From the NCBI GenBank assembly GCA_026874595.1, contig CM049317.1, forward strand, positions 56,368,118 through 56,432,117: a stretch of DNA of 64,000 nucleotides, in the 5' to 3' direction. Shown piece after piece: positions 1-13,870 of this stretch. The translations under genes were made by a program, and so were the position numbers. Position 1 is the stretch's first letter, and every line of letters begins with the position of its first letter. The DNA comes from Sipunculus nudus. Lineage: Eukaryota > Annelida > Sipuncula > Golfingiida > Sipunculidae. The notes under the pieces are model-generated. The model made no database searches. It was not told the origin of the DNA and was given only the letters and a program-made list of their open reading frames with translations.

Positions 1-599
1 ATATATATATACATTTATATATATATATCTGTTTATTTGACTTTTATTCATTTATATGTTCATACATGCACGTATGATTTATTCTACTGCTTGAGTATAT
101 TGACTTTGACTTTACGTTCTTACAAACATCAAGGTATATACGATTAAACACACATATAGCCTTACATACATACCAATAAATGCTCGGCTATAAGCTTTTG
201 TGTCACATCGCATTAACCCTAAAGGGGCCACACTTTACTCGTGTTAACAATGAGACAACCAGCGCTTCGTGCTTGTGGTAAGGGGCCCATTATATCCTAC
301 TTCCGCTTGAATCAACACGATTATGGTTTCACATGAAGTCTAGGACTCTATATACCTGATACTATTATCACAACCACACGCCACAAAGACCACATATAAA
401 TCGGGTAGGCTGAACCCGAGTCTCGCCACAATTTGTAATGTTTAAATACTTGTGGCTACAACATCCGATTAGTTTAGACGAGGCGTGAACACATTAAACG
501 GTTGACAAATCTTCACAAATATGGAGACGTCCCTCTCACTTAAAGCTATATTGTAAGGAGGTATAACTGCGACCAATGAACGCTTGTGAGATTTATACA
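1..599. other. Intronic DNA with edge (TA)n and a GC-richer block
   Basis: A (TA)n tract at 1-28 is followed by AT-rich DNA. From about 180 to 560 the sequence is more balanced, without repeats or a coding frame I can support. Nothing else recognised. Confidence 0.4.
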
Positions 600-1480
600 T
601 AGGCTTCTTGCTTCGATATTCCATATGGATTTAAGCATGGTTTTGTTGCTGTATATAGATTTATAAAATGCGCATTATGTGCTTATTGCTACGATACTGT
701 ATACAGTTATATATATATACACGGGCTTGATGCTACGATACTCTATACATATTTATACACGGGCTTGATGCTACGATACTCTATACATATTTATACACGG
801 GCTTGCTGCTACGATACTCTATACATATTTATACACGGGCTTGATGCTACGATACTCTATACATATTTATACACGGGCTTGATGCTACGATACTCTATAC
901 ATATTTATACACGGGCTTGATGCTACGATACTCTATACATATTTATACACGGGCTTGATGCTACGATACTCTATACATATTTATACACGGGCTTGATGCT
1001 ACGATACTCTATACATATTTATACACGGGCTTGATGCTACGATACTCTATACATATTTATACACGGGCTTGATGCTACGATACTCTATACATATTTATAC
1101 ACGGGCTTGCTGCTACGATACTACTGTTTAAATATCTATACATGGGTTTGCTGCTACGATACTGTATACATATTTGCTGCTACAATATTTTATATATACA
1201 TATATTTAGACATGGGTTGCTTTGTAACGATATGGGTTGCTGTGACCATGCATGGGCGTGATTTTACGATACGATGTACAGCTTCGTACAATGGACTTGC
1301 TGCTACGATATACTATATACAGATTTATGCTATGCATTTACTGCTACAATACCATATCTAACTTTGACCATGCTACAATACTGTATATACAAAGTGGACC
1401 ATGGGCTTGCTACCACGACAGCAACGATACTGAATATACATATTTATACACTGGCTTACTGCTACGATACTGTATATACT
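600..1480. repeat. 38-bp minisatellite with decaying edges
   Basis: Ten near-identical 38-bp units start at 721, 759, 797, 835, 873, 911, 949, 987, 1025 and 1063. Each opens with ACGGGCTTGATGCTACGATA and continues with CTCTATACATATTTATAC. The unit at 797 carries TGCTG instead of TGATG. From 1101 to about 1480, and on the left from about 620, the same core (GGCTTGCTGCTACGATACTGTATA) recurs with growing divergence. Short open frames here are repeat translations, not genes. Confidence 0.95.
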
Positions 1481-2850
1481 GTAAATAGACCCCCTGTGAA
1501 TTAAGAAAAGTTTTGGCCTTATTAAACAGATTTCTCTGTATATATGTCATTTTAAGGTAGCATAAATGATAGTCGCCCTAGCTATAATAGAAGTGACCGA
1601 TATGGCATAACACTGGCTTGAAGATGACACAGCCAAGGTAACATGGATTCATGTAATCTAAAAATATCTTTTCTAATTTTATCTTGTGCCACTCATGCAT
1701 GTAAGGCCTGACCTGTACAGAGCTACATATCCCAAAGTACTGGGATCAATAAAACACAATAGGTGTTGCATACATAATATTTTCTGGTTCTTCGTCCCCC
1801 GAGAATTTTGAGAGTACGTATGGAAGCGGTTATCCCAAATTAAAAGCTGCAAATAATGGGATAAATAAAACTATAATAAAATCATAAAACCATACTGTTT
1901 TTGTATAATAGATGAATGTATCATGTGAATATCCTGCATATTATAATATGAAAGGAGGATGCATATATAGAATATCATATGTATAAATAATTTTATATAT
2001 TTACTGTTATACGCACTTCAGTTAAACTAATTGTTGCACTCGTCAGGTAAAACTGTCTGATGGATAAACTGTTATGTGGTTTGTGAATGTTGAAGAAAAA
2101 TATGTCTGGCCAAATTATTGATTCTTCTAGAATTATATACCTGGTTCAATATATGATAAAGCACTCACTCTTGCAAAACCAACAACAGGTTAATACACAT
2201 ATCCAAAGATAACGGCACAGGTACAAAGGTTCATGCATGCATATATACACATATACGATATATATATGTGTGTGTGTGTGTTTTTTTGTGTGCATGTGCG
2301 TGTGTGAATGTGTAGTTTTGGTAGGAGAGAAAGGGAGAGAGAGAGGGAGAGAGTAAGAGAGAAAGAGAGAGAGACAGTTTCAAAGAAGCCAGAATTGTAT
2401 ATCGTACCGTATAAATGTTCACTAATCTACAAATATTTGACGTATTATATCTGTTTGTCTATATCAAATCGGAATTTACATCTAATCTGAGTTAGTGATA
2501 TTAATAATGTAATACCACATATATTGATTTAACATTGTGTATGTGAATAACCTCATAAATATAATATACATTGTGATAAGTTGACGATAAGTAATCATGG
2601 AAATAATGTATATTAATGTATAAGCTATTAAACCAAAGCGGGTGGGGCATAAAAATCATGTCACTTTGCAATGTATTCAATTCCATGACTAATAGACCAT
2701 CTGTGGGAAAATTTGCAGTGATTTGTTACTGCTCACATGCGGGTACAATATTTTTTTTGCTGCAATAAACTCTAATGGACTGCGCTGGGAACTTATGAAT
2801 AATTCATGAGTGAAAGGTTTATATTAGCAATAACTGCAGTGCTAAATTAT
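1481..2850. other. AT-rich intronic DNA with short (TG)n and (GA)n
   Basis: No gene seen. Holds (TG)n at about 2268-2282 and an interrupted (GA)n at about 2325-2375. A TGATGGATAA Pbx-Hox-like octamer core sits near 2059 but may be chance. Confidence 0.4.
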
Positions 2851-3480
2851 TTAAATTCTAGTCTGGCTAAGTGAAATAACTTCCAGGCTTCTGTGTTGTA
2901 TGTGGCAACTCGGGGTTGAGAACGGAAAACAAAACTCGCAGTTGGAAAGGGAATAAATCAAACTGATTAACCAACTCACGAGTCGAGGCGAGGTGCAAAA
3001 CTGCAGGAAAATGGCCACTTGAAAAACTCTCCTCTCTAATTTATTGCGACATTTATATGATATGCAAACACTACTGTGCAAATGCCGGTCTCAGAATCAG
3101 ACGCTCTGACAAACCGGTGCCAAATTGCAGCATTTTAGCTAACCATGCCCGCAATTTCTGTCACGTAGGGCATAATATATTCTCTTGGGTAGAGTGAAAT
3201 CCTATTAGCGCCATTTACAGCTGGCGTCTATTCGCATATAATTTGATAATGTAGACACGATTGACCCCAATAAACAACGATCCGCAGTGATTCTCCCCGA
3301 CAGATTGGTCCCTGCCCGTGAGATGCCCATTGAGTGCGAAACTAACGCACGAGACCGTGGCCAGTCATGACCTCGACACGCAGGGGTTATACTTCCCTGG
3401 AAACCGCTGTTGCGTGGACACTGTATAGTGTACACCAGAGAACCGTCAATATTTCAATATAGTCTCTTTCATGTTCGCAG
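2851..3480. other. GC-richer repeat-free block, candidate regulatory DNA
   Basis: Balanced composition, no microsatellite and no sustained coding frame. Contains POU/octamer-like cores (TATGCAAAC near 3061, GTGCAAATG near 3077). Function inferred from composition and Hox1 intron context only. Confidence 0.35.
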
Positions 3481-4074
3481 CTGTCACGAACATATGCCCT
3501 CCTATTTAAACCTAAACCTTGTAATTATACGTGTCAGTTATACTGCCATAAACATTTACATATGGTAAAGTCAAATACCATGCGTTATATAAATGATATC
3601 ACTGTGTATATTTTAATATTTCACATTCAATTGGACCTTCATTTGTGGATTTTTATATGTAAATTTACTGGTTAAAAACAGGACCGTATCAACTTATGCC
3701 CCTTCATTTGACCAAACAAAGTGTTTAGTTGAATGATGCGCACATCTATGTTAATGCATGCATATCGTGTCCGTCGGTTCGTACATGTGACGAGGACCAA
3801 GAATAGGCAATCATTAATTACAAATAAAGCAGTTCTTATCTATATAAAGCATGGAACTGGTTTAACCAAATAAACATTATAACAATAAAAAAGGTCATTT
3901 CATTATTAGTATATCTCAAAATTGTTACAATACATGTATAATTTTAATTGACATTAATGAAAAGAAGGCTAGATGAAGGGAAGAGTAGGAAATTTGCCAG
4001 TATTTGCGTGTCACTTTGTAAGGTAGACTATTGAAACTTTGATATACTCATTTCAAAGTTACGTAAAGTTAAAA

Positions 4075-4142
<68 letters not shown>

Positions 4143-4269
4143 GATATTAGAGATATATGTCATTAGACATCTATAAAAAATATTCATTTACTTTCCCTTA
4201 ATTTACTTGACATTTTCGATATGGATGTACATGGTGTTGATTATATGTAAACAAATTATATATATACCT
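3481..4269. other. AT-rich intronic DNA with (TA)n
   Basis: No gene seen. The main feature is a pure (TA)n tract at 4078-4138. Confidence 0.5.
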
Positions 4270-4740
4270 CATATATACCTCCGAAGGTCTCTCCTTTATT
4301 CAGGCTTTGCTTCCGTTTTTGGACCCTCAGGTCAACTTGGGATGGAATTCGAGGGGAACGTTGAATGCTTGTGTTTGTAGGATCAACCCGTTTAATGCTT
4401 CCAATTTCATGGAAGCCCAACATTTGTTTGGATTGGTGGTGTTAGCAGCGAGTTATCCAACTTAGGCCAATGCACAAGGGGGGACTAATGCTAGTGGAGC
4501 CACAGTGGTCTGCGGCTAGATCAAAGGCTTATTAAGTGCTGATTCAGTGAATCAATGAGAATAAGACCAGGAACGGCGAAGCCAGTCTAGACTTCCTGGC
4601 TCAAGATACACCAAACTCCCCAGCTTGTTTGGTTCCCATTTATCAGCAGTTCATGGCGGAAAATGAAGCCAAACAAATCCCCATATAGCAACGCACACGC
4701 ACCCCACTTTGGGTACCCACGCTGTTTTATATAGACGATC
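4270..4740. other. GC-richer repeat-free block, candidate regulatory DNA
   Basis: Non-repetitive block with sharp borders into AT-rich sequence. No recognisable protein or RNA. Function unknown. Confidence 0.35.
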
Positions 4741-4984
4741 AAGGGTTTTTATTTAATATAATTGTCTACCGACATGTTTTACATAATGTAAATGATGAAT
4801 TATTTTATACTTATTTAACGATAACTGTCCTTGAATTCATATTCTAGGATTATAACAATCACTACGATTCGACAATAAATCTATGGTGTTAATAACCCAA
4901 GTCCACTTTGCGGGGGGTCTTCTGGTCGCGCAGCTTTACTTTCTATGTCACAGTTTTGTGACACCATGTTTTTATTATTGTGTT

Positions 4985-5400
4985 TTTGTTTCTTTGCCTT
5001 TCAATGTCGATGTTACTGACTGGACTAGTGATCCTTACTTTACTTGGCTGTGTTGCTACTTAATTACTATAAACTTATGTTTTCGCAAAATTATACGTAG
5101 CTAATTACCAAGATGTAAACATTTCTGCAAGTCCTTTGATACAATTCCTCTAAACACGTAAGAAGTTCAAGGACCATGTACTCTTGTGCTTACTTTAATG
5201 GCTTACCATAACATGTCAATGTTATAGCATTGACCAACAATCCTTAGACTTTACTAGGCTGTGTTACTACTTATTGTTCTATATCCTTATTTTTGTCTTG
5301 TTATTTCTTAACTATCTACCAAGATGTAAAAATTTTGTAAAATGTCCCTAAAACGTAAACGAAAGTTCCTAAAATGGTTCTTCCATATATACGTCAGAAG
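4985..5400. repeat. Diverged tandem duplication, period about 211 bp
   Basis: GGCTGTGTT recurs at 5046 and 5258, and TACCAAGATGTAAA at 5106 and 5317. Flanking stretches (ATCCTTA-CTTTACT, CTAAA-ACGTAA) also align at the same offset. The copies are clearly diverged, indicating an old duplication. Confidence 0.7.
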
Positions 5401-5452
5401 GTCAAGGAATAAAAATGATTATTTTTGGGGAGCAATTCCTTTTGCGAATATG

Positions 5453-5470
5453 AGGGGGGCTTGCCCCCTT
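5453..5470. repeat. Short G/C hairpin
   Basis: A run AGGGGGGC is followed two bases later by GCCCCCTT, forming a compact G/C stem in AT-rich surroundings. Significance unknown. Confidence 0.4.
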
Positions 5471-5729
5471 AATATTGTATACCATTTTTTACCCCTCCAA
5501 CAACACGTGGTTATTATAAAGAATGTCATTTCGCAATGAAACAAAAGCTCGATTTGAATTTCTGTGTTTAATGGCTTGATTCACAATTTCACAGAGAAAG
5601 CCGAATCGTGCCGCATGGTTTGTGTCATGATTACCAGCAGATAGCTGAAGAATTAGTAACAGGAAGGAAAACGGAATTTGCACAGAAATAGAAATTACGA
5701 CTACCAGCGGGACCTCGTTAAATGGACGC

Positions 5730-5865
5730 ATTTTGGAGGTGGTCGTCTGAGCGAGGTCTGATATAAAGAGCAGAAAAAAAGAATTGGGACCGTGAGAAAG
5801 TGGTCGGTATATATTTTGAGATGGTCCCTAAAGTGAGGTGGTCGTTATTCGAGCCCTAACTATAC
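5730..5865. repeat. Degraded GGTGGTC-containing repeat
   Basis: GAGGTGGTCGT near 5735, AAGTGGTCGG near 5800, ATGGTCCCT near 5821 and GAGGTGGTCGTTATTCGAG near 5835 look like diverged subrepeats. The theme resembles, in inverted orientation, the GACCACCT subrepeats of the MITE-like copies at 16.58 and 24.02 kb. The relationship is a guess. Confidence 0.35.
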
Positions 5866-6869
5866 AATAACTTGCGGGTGAGGACACGGTCATGTCCGGG
5901 CTATGTACAAGGGCGTTCTTCTGACGTTTACTTGGAACTTGGAGGTTAAACCACCTTACTTGGAAGATGAGGGTGAAATAGCCACCCTATATTCTCCATA
6001 CAAATACATTCCAATCTTTAGAGTTTCTTTTGGGTATCCTTTTAATCCTTTTTGTAATCCTAAAACACTAACCTCGCAAAAATAGAGAAACCAACCACAG
6101 GGGCTGCCATTTTGCGAATAGACTAAAAAAGTGAGTGTTACACGTCGCATGTCGGAGTTAAGGGTATATAAATATACCGCTAGTGCATGGTAATAATAAC
6201 CGGTATGTTTTACACACATATGTGATATATTTATTTATTTTCGATAAGGTTATGAATGTAGTTTGAAAAAGAAAAACAAACAAGAATATACTCAATGATT
6301 ATGGTAGAAAATGAGCATTGACTGAATTGAAAACTCACAATTAGCTTTGGAAAATGTGTCAACGCAACAGATTCTTTTTACAATTTTTATCATGACTTGA
6401 TATCCTGACATATCACATTATATTCCGTAACATTCTTTTTTTTATTGGTTGGTTTTATTATATATATAGATGCTAAACCAAGCACTTGCCTGTACAAATA
6501 AAAACGTCATATAAGTGTAGTGACAAATGATCAAGGTGTTTTATGTGCATGGTTTAACACGTATTTATCAATATATTTTTTGTATAAACTTGTTTACTGC
6601 ACGAGAATTGTTGCATAAACGCAAATATGTACATGTTTGTGTATATACTGTTTTCATAATAAAGGGGTTTCATTGTATTTTTTATTACTCTTTTTTTGTA
6701 GATTGAATTCGTCGCTTGTGATTTTTAAAAATGTTTGACCTCCTTGAATGCATGAATTATACTGTTTCAGCAAGACCTAAAAACCTAGCTGTAATTTATA
6801 GAAATGTTAAATCTTTGTTTACTCAAGGTCATTATTGTAAAACCGTTTGTTTCCTTCCCTAAGTTATAT

Positions 6870-6942
<73 letters not shown>

Positions 6943-9079
6943 AGGGGAATTTACGTAGTTGCATACAAAATGTACTGCAATGGTGCCTTATATCGTGAAG
7001 TTTTAAAGCAAGTATTACAGTATCTGTTATATAATATAATATTACCATAATATAAGTATGACAATACATTCAGTATATTATGATATTATGCATGAAAGAG
7101 TAAGCGAAATACCAAAGGGTATTGCTATACAACATGTATACACAAAGTGTTCATGAGTAAATCCCACTTTATTTTTACTAAAAAAATATGCTTGCATAAA
7201 TTATGACGCATTATTTCTGGAGCCTTTAAATATATTCTTAAGGGAGCGTACACGAGTGTTTACGATTTAATAAATCCGGATGTGTCACTCATTGTTCCCG
7301 TTTATGACACATTTCCTATACCATTTTCCATTGAAGTCCTTTGATGAATATTGAATGAATCTGGTATGTATAGACCCATGGAATCTATACAATAGCCCCC
7401 TGAGGAAAAAAATACACACGATTATCTATACCAAATATTGCAAGCTGTCATTTAACAATTGATTTTTATATACACTTGTATACTTGTTGCACCTGTCTCA
7501 CAACATTGTATAGACATTATATATGTCTCTCTCAATTTATATATTCTCTCTTTGTTTGTCTGTCTGTCTGTCTGTGAGTGTGTCTGTCTCTATGTTTATG
7601 TGTTTCTAAATGTGTTTATATGTGTAAAGGGGGCACGATTATAATATACAATAAATATGAACACCTATTCACATGTATTTATATTTCATACATAAAATCT
7701 TACATATATTCTTCATGCTTGTGGAAGTGGTATTTATAACTTATTATGAAATGATCTGTTTGACAATACCTGAGTAATATAAATAATGCACGAATAGAGG
7801 AATTTATATGATTATTGTATATATTTTGTTTATTTATATGGATATTTGAATAAGGGAACTTGCACATGCAAACGCTTCATATATAAATGGAAACTGGAGT
7901 TATGGTCTTCTGGGTTACCCTGCATTTAATCGAGTTCAGATTACCCCCCCCCCCCCGAACCTGATTTCAACTAGGTTCTCTCATTCTTTCGATTACCCCC
8001 TCACTAATTTATTTAAAATGATATTGTTATATGCGTTTAGTTCATTATATGTTAATTAAATATAACGCTTTCAATATAGAAAATTTAATGCTAGAAAACA
8101 ATACATGAAAATATTAATTATATGATTAATTATATTAATATTGACTCCAACACTTCATCAGCGCTCCTGATGCATTTCATAAAAAAACAAAAGCTAAATA
8201 AATTTAAGATTCGACATTATTTTAATTAATACGGATAAAAAATAAATCATATTAATTATAAGTAAATAGAACCAAAGAAACACATTTTTTAGAGGGTAAT
8301 CTAAAATCATCTGAAGCTGGGGTGAATGGATAAAGCTACAAAGGAAAGAAGATAAAACGGCGTATATATCATGATTAAATTTTCAAATGAATTTTCGTGC
8401 ACATTGATTTTTATATGTATACATGCATAAATATACCCGTATAATTGCTGTTATTTAAGCTCAAGTTTTGGTATATAAAAGAAACATCTGATTACCGTAA
8501 AAAAAACAAGGAACAGCGCGGGCCTATATGCAGTTAACTGAATGAACGCCATATCAATACTGCGTAGAGGCATTTATATGATTTTGTCATGTACAGCGCT
8601 GGGACCGTCGGTCCGTTTGAAGTATCGTTTGATGACCCTGTTTTACTACAACCTTAATGTTTCACTAGCTCAATATGCACAGGTGGCCATGTTGATGGCC
8701 TCGTTTTGATGGCCTTACTCATGTCACCTTAACGGGTGACAACTCATAAAATTGTCATCTATAAAAGACGTATAAAAACAACCTAAGAAGACCATAAAAG
8801 ACCGCGGGCTATATATATACACACACGTACGGTCATCTTACGGCAAAGCTGTAAGTATACGTATAAATTGACTTCCTTTGCTGGATATATATAGGGGAGT
8901 AATTATATGAAAAATACGCTATCTTGATAACGATATTACGATAATTTTATCACACTGATATCGATAACAACAATAATATATAGTGATATTAATGAGGATG
9001 ATTATATAAATTGTGGATATTGAATATGATGTTGATGACATATATATTTGAACGATACATACAGCTTATTTTGATTTAC

Positions 9080-9143
<64 letters not shown>

Positions 9144-10130
9144 GACCCGATAAGAGATCGGACATTGGGCCGCATATTTAATATATGCAAAAACATATCT
9201 TAAGATGACCAATATCAAAACATGATGTACCTATGCATGCTATTGAAATTGATTTAGGTATTCAATTTGTAACCCCCTCCCTTAAAATAATAGAATGGTA
9301 AATTTAAAACACATGTAAGTGCAAATTTCAATTTATTCTTGAAACAACTTGCGAGTAACCTGTCCAAATTTTGCCCGAGACTGGCGTGTTATTTTATTTC
9401 TAGCCTTGTTGTATTCAATACTAAAAAGGTTTATATTGTATTATATACAGAAAGCAACTGTTGGGTGAAAAATTGAACAACCTTTGATGGTTTTATTTAT
9501 TTAATTCATTTAAACATATTTATATACAGGGTAACCCGTTCAGACAAGATTGTCTGATCTGCCACATGCAGGGCCCTGACGGAAAATACAATTTATGCTA
9601 TATAAACCCATGTAAAATGCAATGATCAATAAAAATATGATAAAAGTGGCTTACAACAAAATGATATTAAATATGATTAATATATATGATTAATTATGAC
9701 ACCCACCGTTTTACCTTGTACATCTTGAAAAAAAGTTTGAAACATTTAAAATTTCTGTTTGATTTTACTGTTGATATAATAAATGTATTTAATTCATATA
9801 TAAGTATATAAAATATTAAAATTTAATATATTGAAAATATATCAATGTAATCCTATTATTAATATCAGTATATGAACACCGGCAGATGTATATATAATTA
9901 TATACATATTATTGGCTTGTCTTGCTCAATAACAATACAGTCCATTTTGCCTCATCAATTATTTCCCCATATATTTCTTCTAATATGTATTATTTACGTA
10001 ATATATATTTATATATTTTCACTTGAGTGTATAAGCTTATATACATTTCTTGTCACATAAAGCACTTCAAATTGATGTATTCTATCACAAACTTACAATA
10101 ACGATAAATATGCACAGAATGTTTTAGAGT
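5866..10130. other. AT-rich intronic DNA with microsatellites
   Basis: No gene seen. Contains interrupted (TA)n at 6865-6940, (TCTG)n near 7555-7580, a poly-C run near 7945, and (TA)n at 9084-9141. A small more balanced patch at 8510-8850 holds a hairpin at 8723-8740 (GTCACC, 6-base loop, GGTGAC). Tyr-Ile peptides here are translations of (TA)n. Confidence 0.5.
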
Positions 10131-10930
10131 ATGGTGTAGGTTTTAAGATTAACGGTTGATTAAATCGGCAGTGTTAACAGAACCGCGGCAGTTGTTTTTA
10201 AAACATTGGCATTTCATATTGGCAGTCATGTCACAGCGTAGCGGCACGTTTGATGCTTGCAGAGATGATTTATTATATTGACTTGATGAAGGATCCCATC
10301 AAACTTCGTTTATGGCCATTCCCATAGCAATTCCTGTATACTGCGGGTTTTGTTGCGAATTTTAAGTAATGAATAGTTGTCTCCCTTTTACAATACACAA
10401 TCCCTGTCTGACTGATGGTCACCAAACATGGATTTAATCATTTAAATGAGAAATAGACGCGCTTAAAATCCCAATTAATGAAGAGAGAGTATTAACGACG
10501 TGTTAACAATAGAGGCGGCTACCTGACAAAACAGCACCTGAACTTTCACATATTTTCCACTTACGGGTCTGTCTACTAATCTCTGGTTTTATGATTGAAG
10601 ACTGGTCCTTGTGTCAGCGTGATAGAACGATGCTATATAAGGAACGGGGCCCTCGTGTCTCACTGATTAACCGATTACCAGCCCAGCGAATCCCCCCTCG
10701 TCTAACATGGCTTCCCCCAATTGTTAGGTTTTAAATGGGCGACATGATAGTTAATAAATCAGGGCTTAACAGCCCCCGTTCCTCGTGGTATTGTCTCCAG
10801 ATTCATTGCCACTTTTATCATTCATGCTCTCTTTTATACACTCTGAGATATATGACTTTAACTCGGCGGGATAATCTGTTTTATTTTAACTCACGTTTCC
10901 TCAGATGGAAACAGATCTCTTCCGATGTTG
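10131..10930. other. GC-richer repeat-free block, candidate regulatory DNA
   Basis: Balanced, non-repetitive sequence in the Hox1 intron without a convincing coding frame. It contains TGATTTATTA near 10266, a Pbx-Hox-like core that could be chance. Confidence 0.35.
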
Positions 10931-11488
10931 ATTACCTTATATTCTGTAATCCAATACATAAATATGTATTTGTCACATTTATCTTCTTGGCATTTATATA
11001 TTTATATATAAGAGTCTTTAAATGCCCTATAATGTTATAAATATTAAAATATTTATATATATTCATTGTGTACATATTATACTTGAATATAGATGGAGGA
11101 ACACATTGTTACACCAATATCATTTACATTTACTCATTTTTTATTATATAAATTATATATGTATATGTATATTTATAATGGTTAATTTTATTACTAAAAC
11201 AGCCCTCCGTATATATATGTGCGGTGTGTGTATGTGTGATGGTGTGTGGAAAGGTGTGCATGGGTGGGGGCGGGTGTCACATATATATTATCTGGTGAAT
11301 AGGTTCGTTTACTTTATATTTCTGACATGAAAATATATGTGGTAGTTGTATAGTGATCATGCAATATATAGGCAGAAGGTAGTTATGTTTTTATATAATT
11401 GTTCCTTTATAGTTGTTTCTCTATTGTTAATCTTGCCTTGTACGTTGATTTGTAACCAATAATATGATCAAACACTTTTTATTTCCCT

Positions 11489-11492
<4 letters not shown>

Positions 11493-11567
<75 letters not shown>

Positions 11568-11568
11568 G
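11493..11568. repeat. (TA)n microsatellite
   Basis: About 76 bp of TA repeats with one CA interruption, followed by two direct copies of TATGCTTATGCATAT. Confidence 0.95.
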
Positions 11569-11795
11569 CTTATGCATATATATGCTTATGCATATTTATA
11601 ATTTAAATAATATATATACCATTTGCAGAAAACAGTATTTTTGTTTACTCCTGATAAATATGGAGTCCTATATAAAAATATCTGAATTTGTTGCGTTAAT
11701 ATTTATATAAAAAAGAGGAGAATAGCCGAGGCGTCTCATGTCCATTGTATATATATATAAGAGTTATGAACAATTGACGCATGGGCACCATGAAG

Positions 11796-11797
11796 AT

Positions 11798-11872
<75 letters not shown>

Positions 11873-11875
11873 TAT
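11796..11875. repeat. (TA)n microsatellite
   Basis: About 80 bp of TA repeats with one AAT and one CA interruption. Confidence 0.95.
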
Positions 11876-11879
11876 TATG

Positions 11880-12560
11880 TTACAATGCTAACGTAAATCC
11901 GTATATATTTGATCTTTGGGCTTCATCTGTGGCAGTGCAATGCCCACGAAAATAAATTCCAACGATTATTTCTGAATCAACAGTATATGAACTAAATGAA
12001 TCAAGCGAAGTCGTAGTAACAATGAATGTCACATAAATAAGGCAATCCCGGGGATAAGACAATTTACGTTGGAGACAGCGGCAGATCCCCGCCTGGGAAA
12101 ACCCTCCATAGGGCCCGACTTTTAAGTCTGGTGCGGTTCTTCTTGACAAATACCGAGTAAGGTCTATCAAAAGAAGATAAGGGGAAGACTTCTGGGGTTC
12201 GTGCCTGATTACGTAATACCGTAAACAATAAAGCAATCTGTTTCAGTCTGTCAAAATGATCAGGCTTGATGAAGAAAAATCGGCCCAGTTTTTAAGCGGC
12301 CAGTCAGCATAAACAGAGCGCCAGTCTCCAGACTGCAATAAAGAAAACATTTCTCTCAAGACAATTTCCATTTCGGTCGCACTGGGAGAAGCTTTATTTG
12401 AATATTTAATGCACTAAATCAAATGAGCTCTCTGAGACAGGGGGCCACTTGGCCACGCTGATTGAGTCGTACCCATATCAGACATAGAAGCGAAGAGCAA
12501 GTCGCACAACAAAGTCACTCAAAACTATACCCACTGAATTCCACATGCAGGTGACCGTTT
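11880..12560. other. GC-richer repeat-free block, candidate regulatory DNA
   Basis: A 118-codon minus-strand open frame covers 11880-12236 but shows no domain I recognise. The block holds a 10-bp palindrome ATTACGTAAT (12208-12217), the PAR/E4BP4 bZIP consensus. Candidate regulatory DNA in the Hox1 intron. Confidence 0.35.
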
Positions 12561-13130
12561 AACATACATATGGTGCTTGTATGTTTAGAACACTATATGG
12601 TCTGCAAAGAGACTGGGATTTAAAGGTTTAAGGAAATCAAGGGTAAAAAATGTTCTACAAGTGTGTGAACTGATGCCTCCGCATATATACTTATTTTAAA
12701 AATATAGAAAATTCACACATTTATGTATAATGTATAACTTTTAAGTTAGTTAAGTTAAGATAAAAGTTATTATATAATTATATTTATAATAACAGTTCCA
12801 ATTACTAATTCTTGTTAATGCTATTATTATAATTATCTCTATTATGTGATATGAAAATATAGTATAATGACAGAATAAAGAGCAATTCTAACTATTCGTA
12901 TCTTTTATATACTCATTTAGTGGCTGTACTGTGATGGATTTCTTTGCAAAAATAAAGCATGAGTAATTGAGATATTATGATTTTTCGATTTGCAATGATA
13001 CACTGAGCATTTAGAGTTCAGTGAATAGCACCGAAATGTAAAATAGAAATAAGGAAAATAATCAATTGACCTGTAAAATAATTTGAAATTATAATATGGT
13101 AAATATATGACGTAAAAAATAACCTTTATC
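12561..13130. other. AT-rich intronic DNA
   Basis: No gene, long repeat or motif that I can support. Confidence 0.4.
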
Positions 13131-13870
13131 ATTCAAGTTCACGTTTTTGCGGAGAATTAAATGCGGACCTAATTGATTGTAAGTGTTTCCCTGAAATCTC
13201 CTATCCGTTCCGAGGGAGACAGGTACATTATTTTATCGAATACCAAACAAAAAATGAAGTTAAAAGTTCAGGGACATGTAGTATAGTTGTTATTGATACA
13301 ATGGTATAAACTCTCTCGGGTTCTTGAGTCAAGCTGTACTTTCCAGTTACACCTAGTGCACCCGGCACTCGGGTCACGTGACCCACACGACAGACCGCGA
13401 GACTTTTCACGTCAGAAAAAGACCGACGTATCAATGAGAACTTTGTTATTACTTGACTTTCGTGTTATCGTAATCTGCAACAGAGCGGTGGCAAAGAAAC
13501 TGCGAATAAAAGCACACCCTTGCGCGACTGACTGAAGTGTGATTTTATAAAGCCTCCTTTTATCAGTGTGTCCTACAATTATTGTGTAATCACCGTGCTA
13601 CGTGAAGCCTGGGGGCCTTTCATGCACGTCGGGTTATTCAGAGCTGAAAAAGTAACTTGCAATTTGGAGGCATGGGCCTTTCTTTGCTTTGCAGCAGTTG
13701 TTGGCGGTGTAGGGGACCGACTCTGTCCTCACAAGTCTGTAGAATCCCCGTCTGTAATCTACCTTATAATTTGCTCTGAGATGATTAGAGGGTAGAATCG
13801 AGGGGACCAAATATCAACAACAAAGGGAGATATGGCCAGTTTCGCTCACGCAGTCCGTTGCCCAATATAA
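13131..13870. other. GC-richer repeat-free block, candidate regulatory DNA
   Basis: Non-repetitive, more balanced sequence with several short overlapping open frames on both strands, none recognisable. It contains a GTCACGTGAC-like palindrome near 13373-13382 (bHLH E-box CACGTG). Confidence 0.35.

Noticed and set aside
721-1100. CRISPR-like regular repeat array
   Set aside because: Units abut without unique spacers; this is a minisatellite in animal DNA.
11880-12236. 118-codon minus-strand frame
   Set aside because: No homeodomain or other known domain, so not a Hox1 exon I can support.
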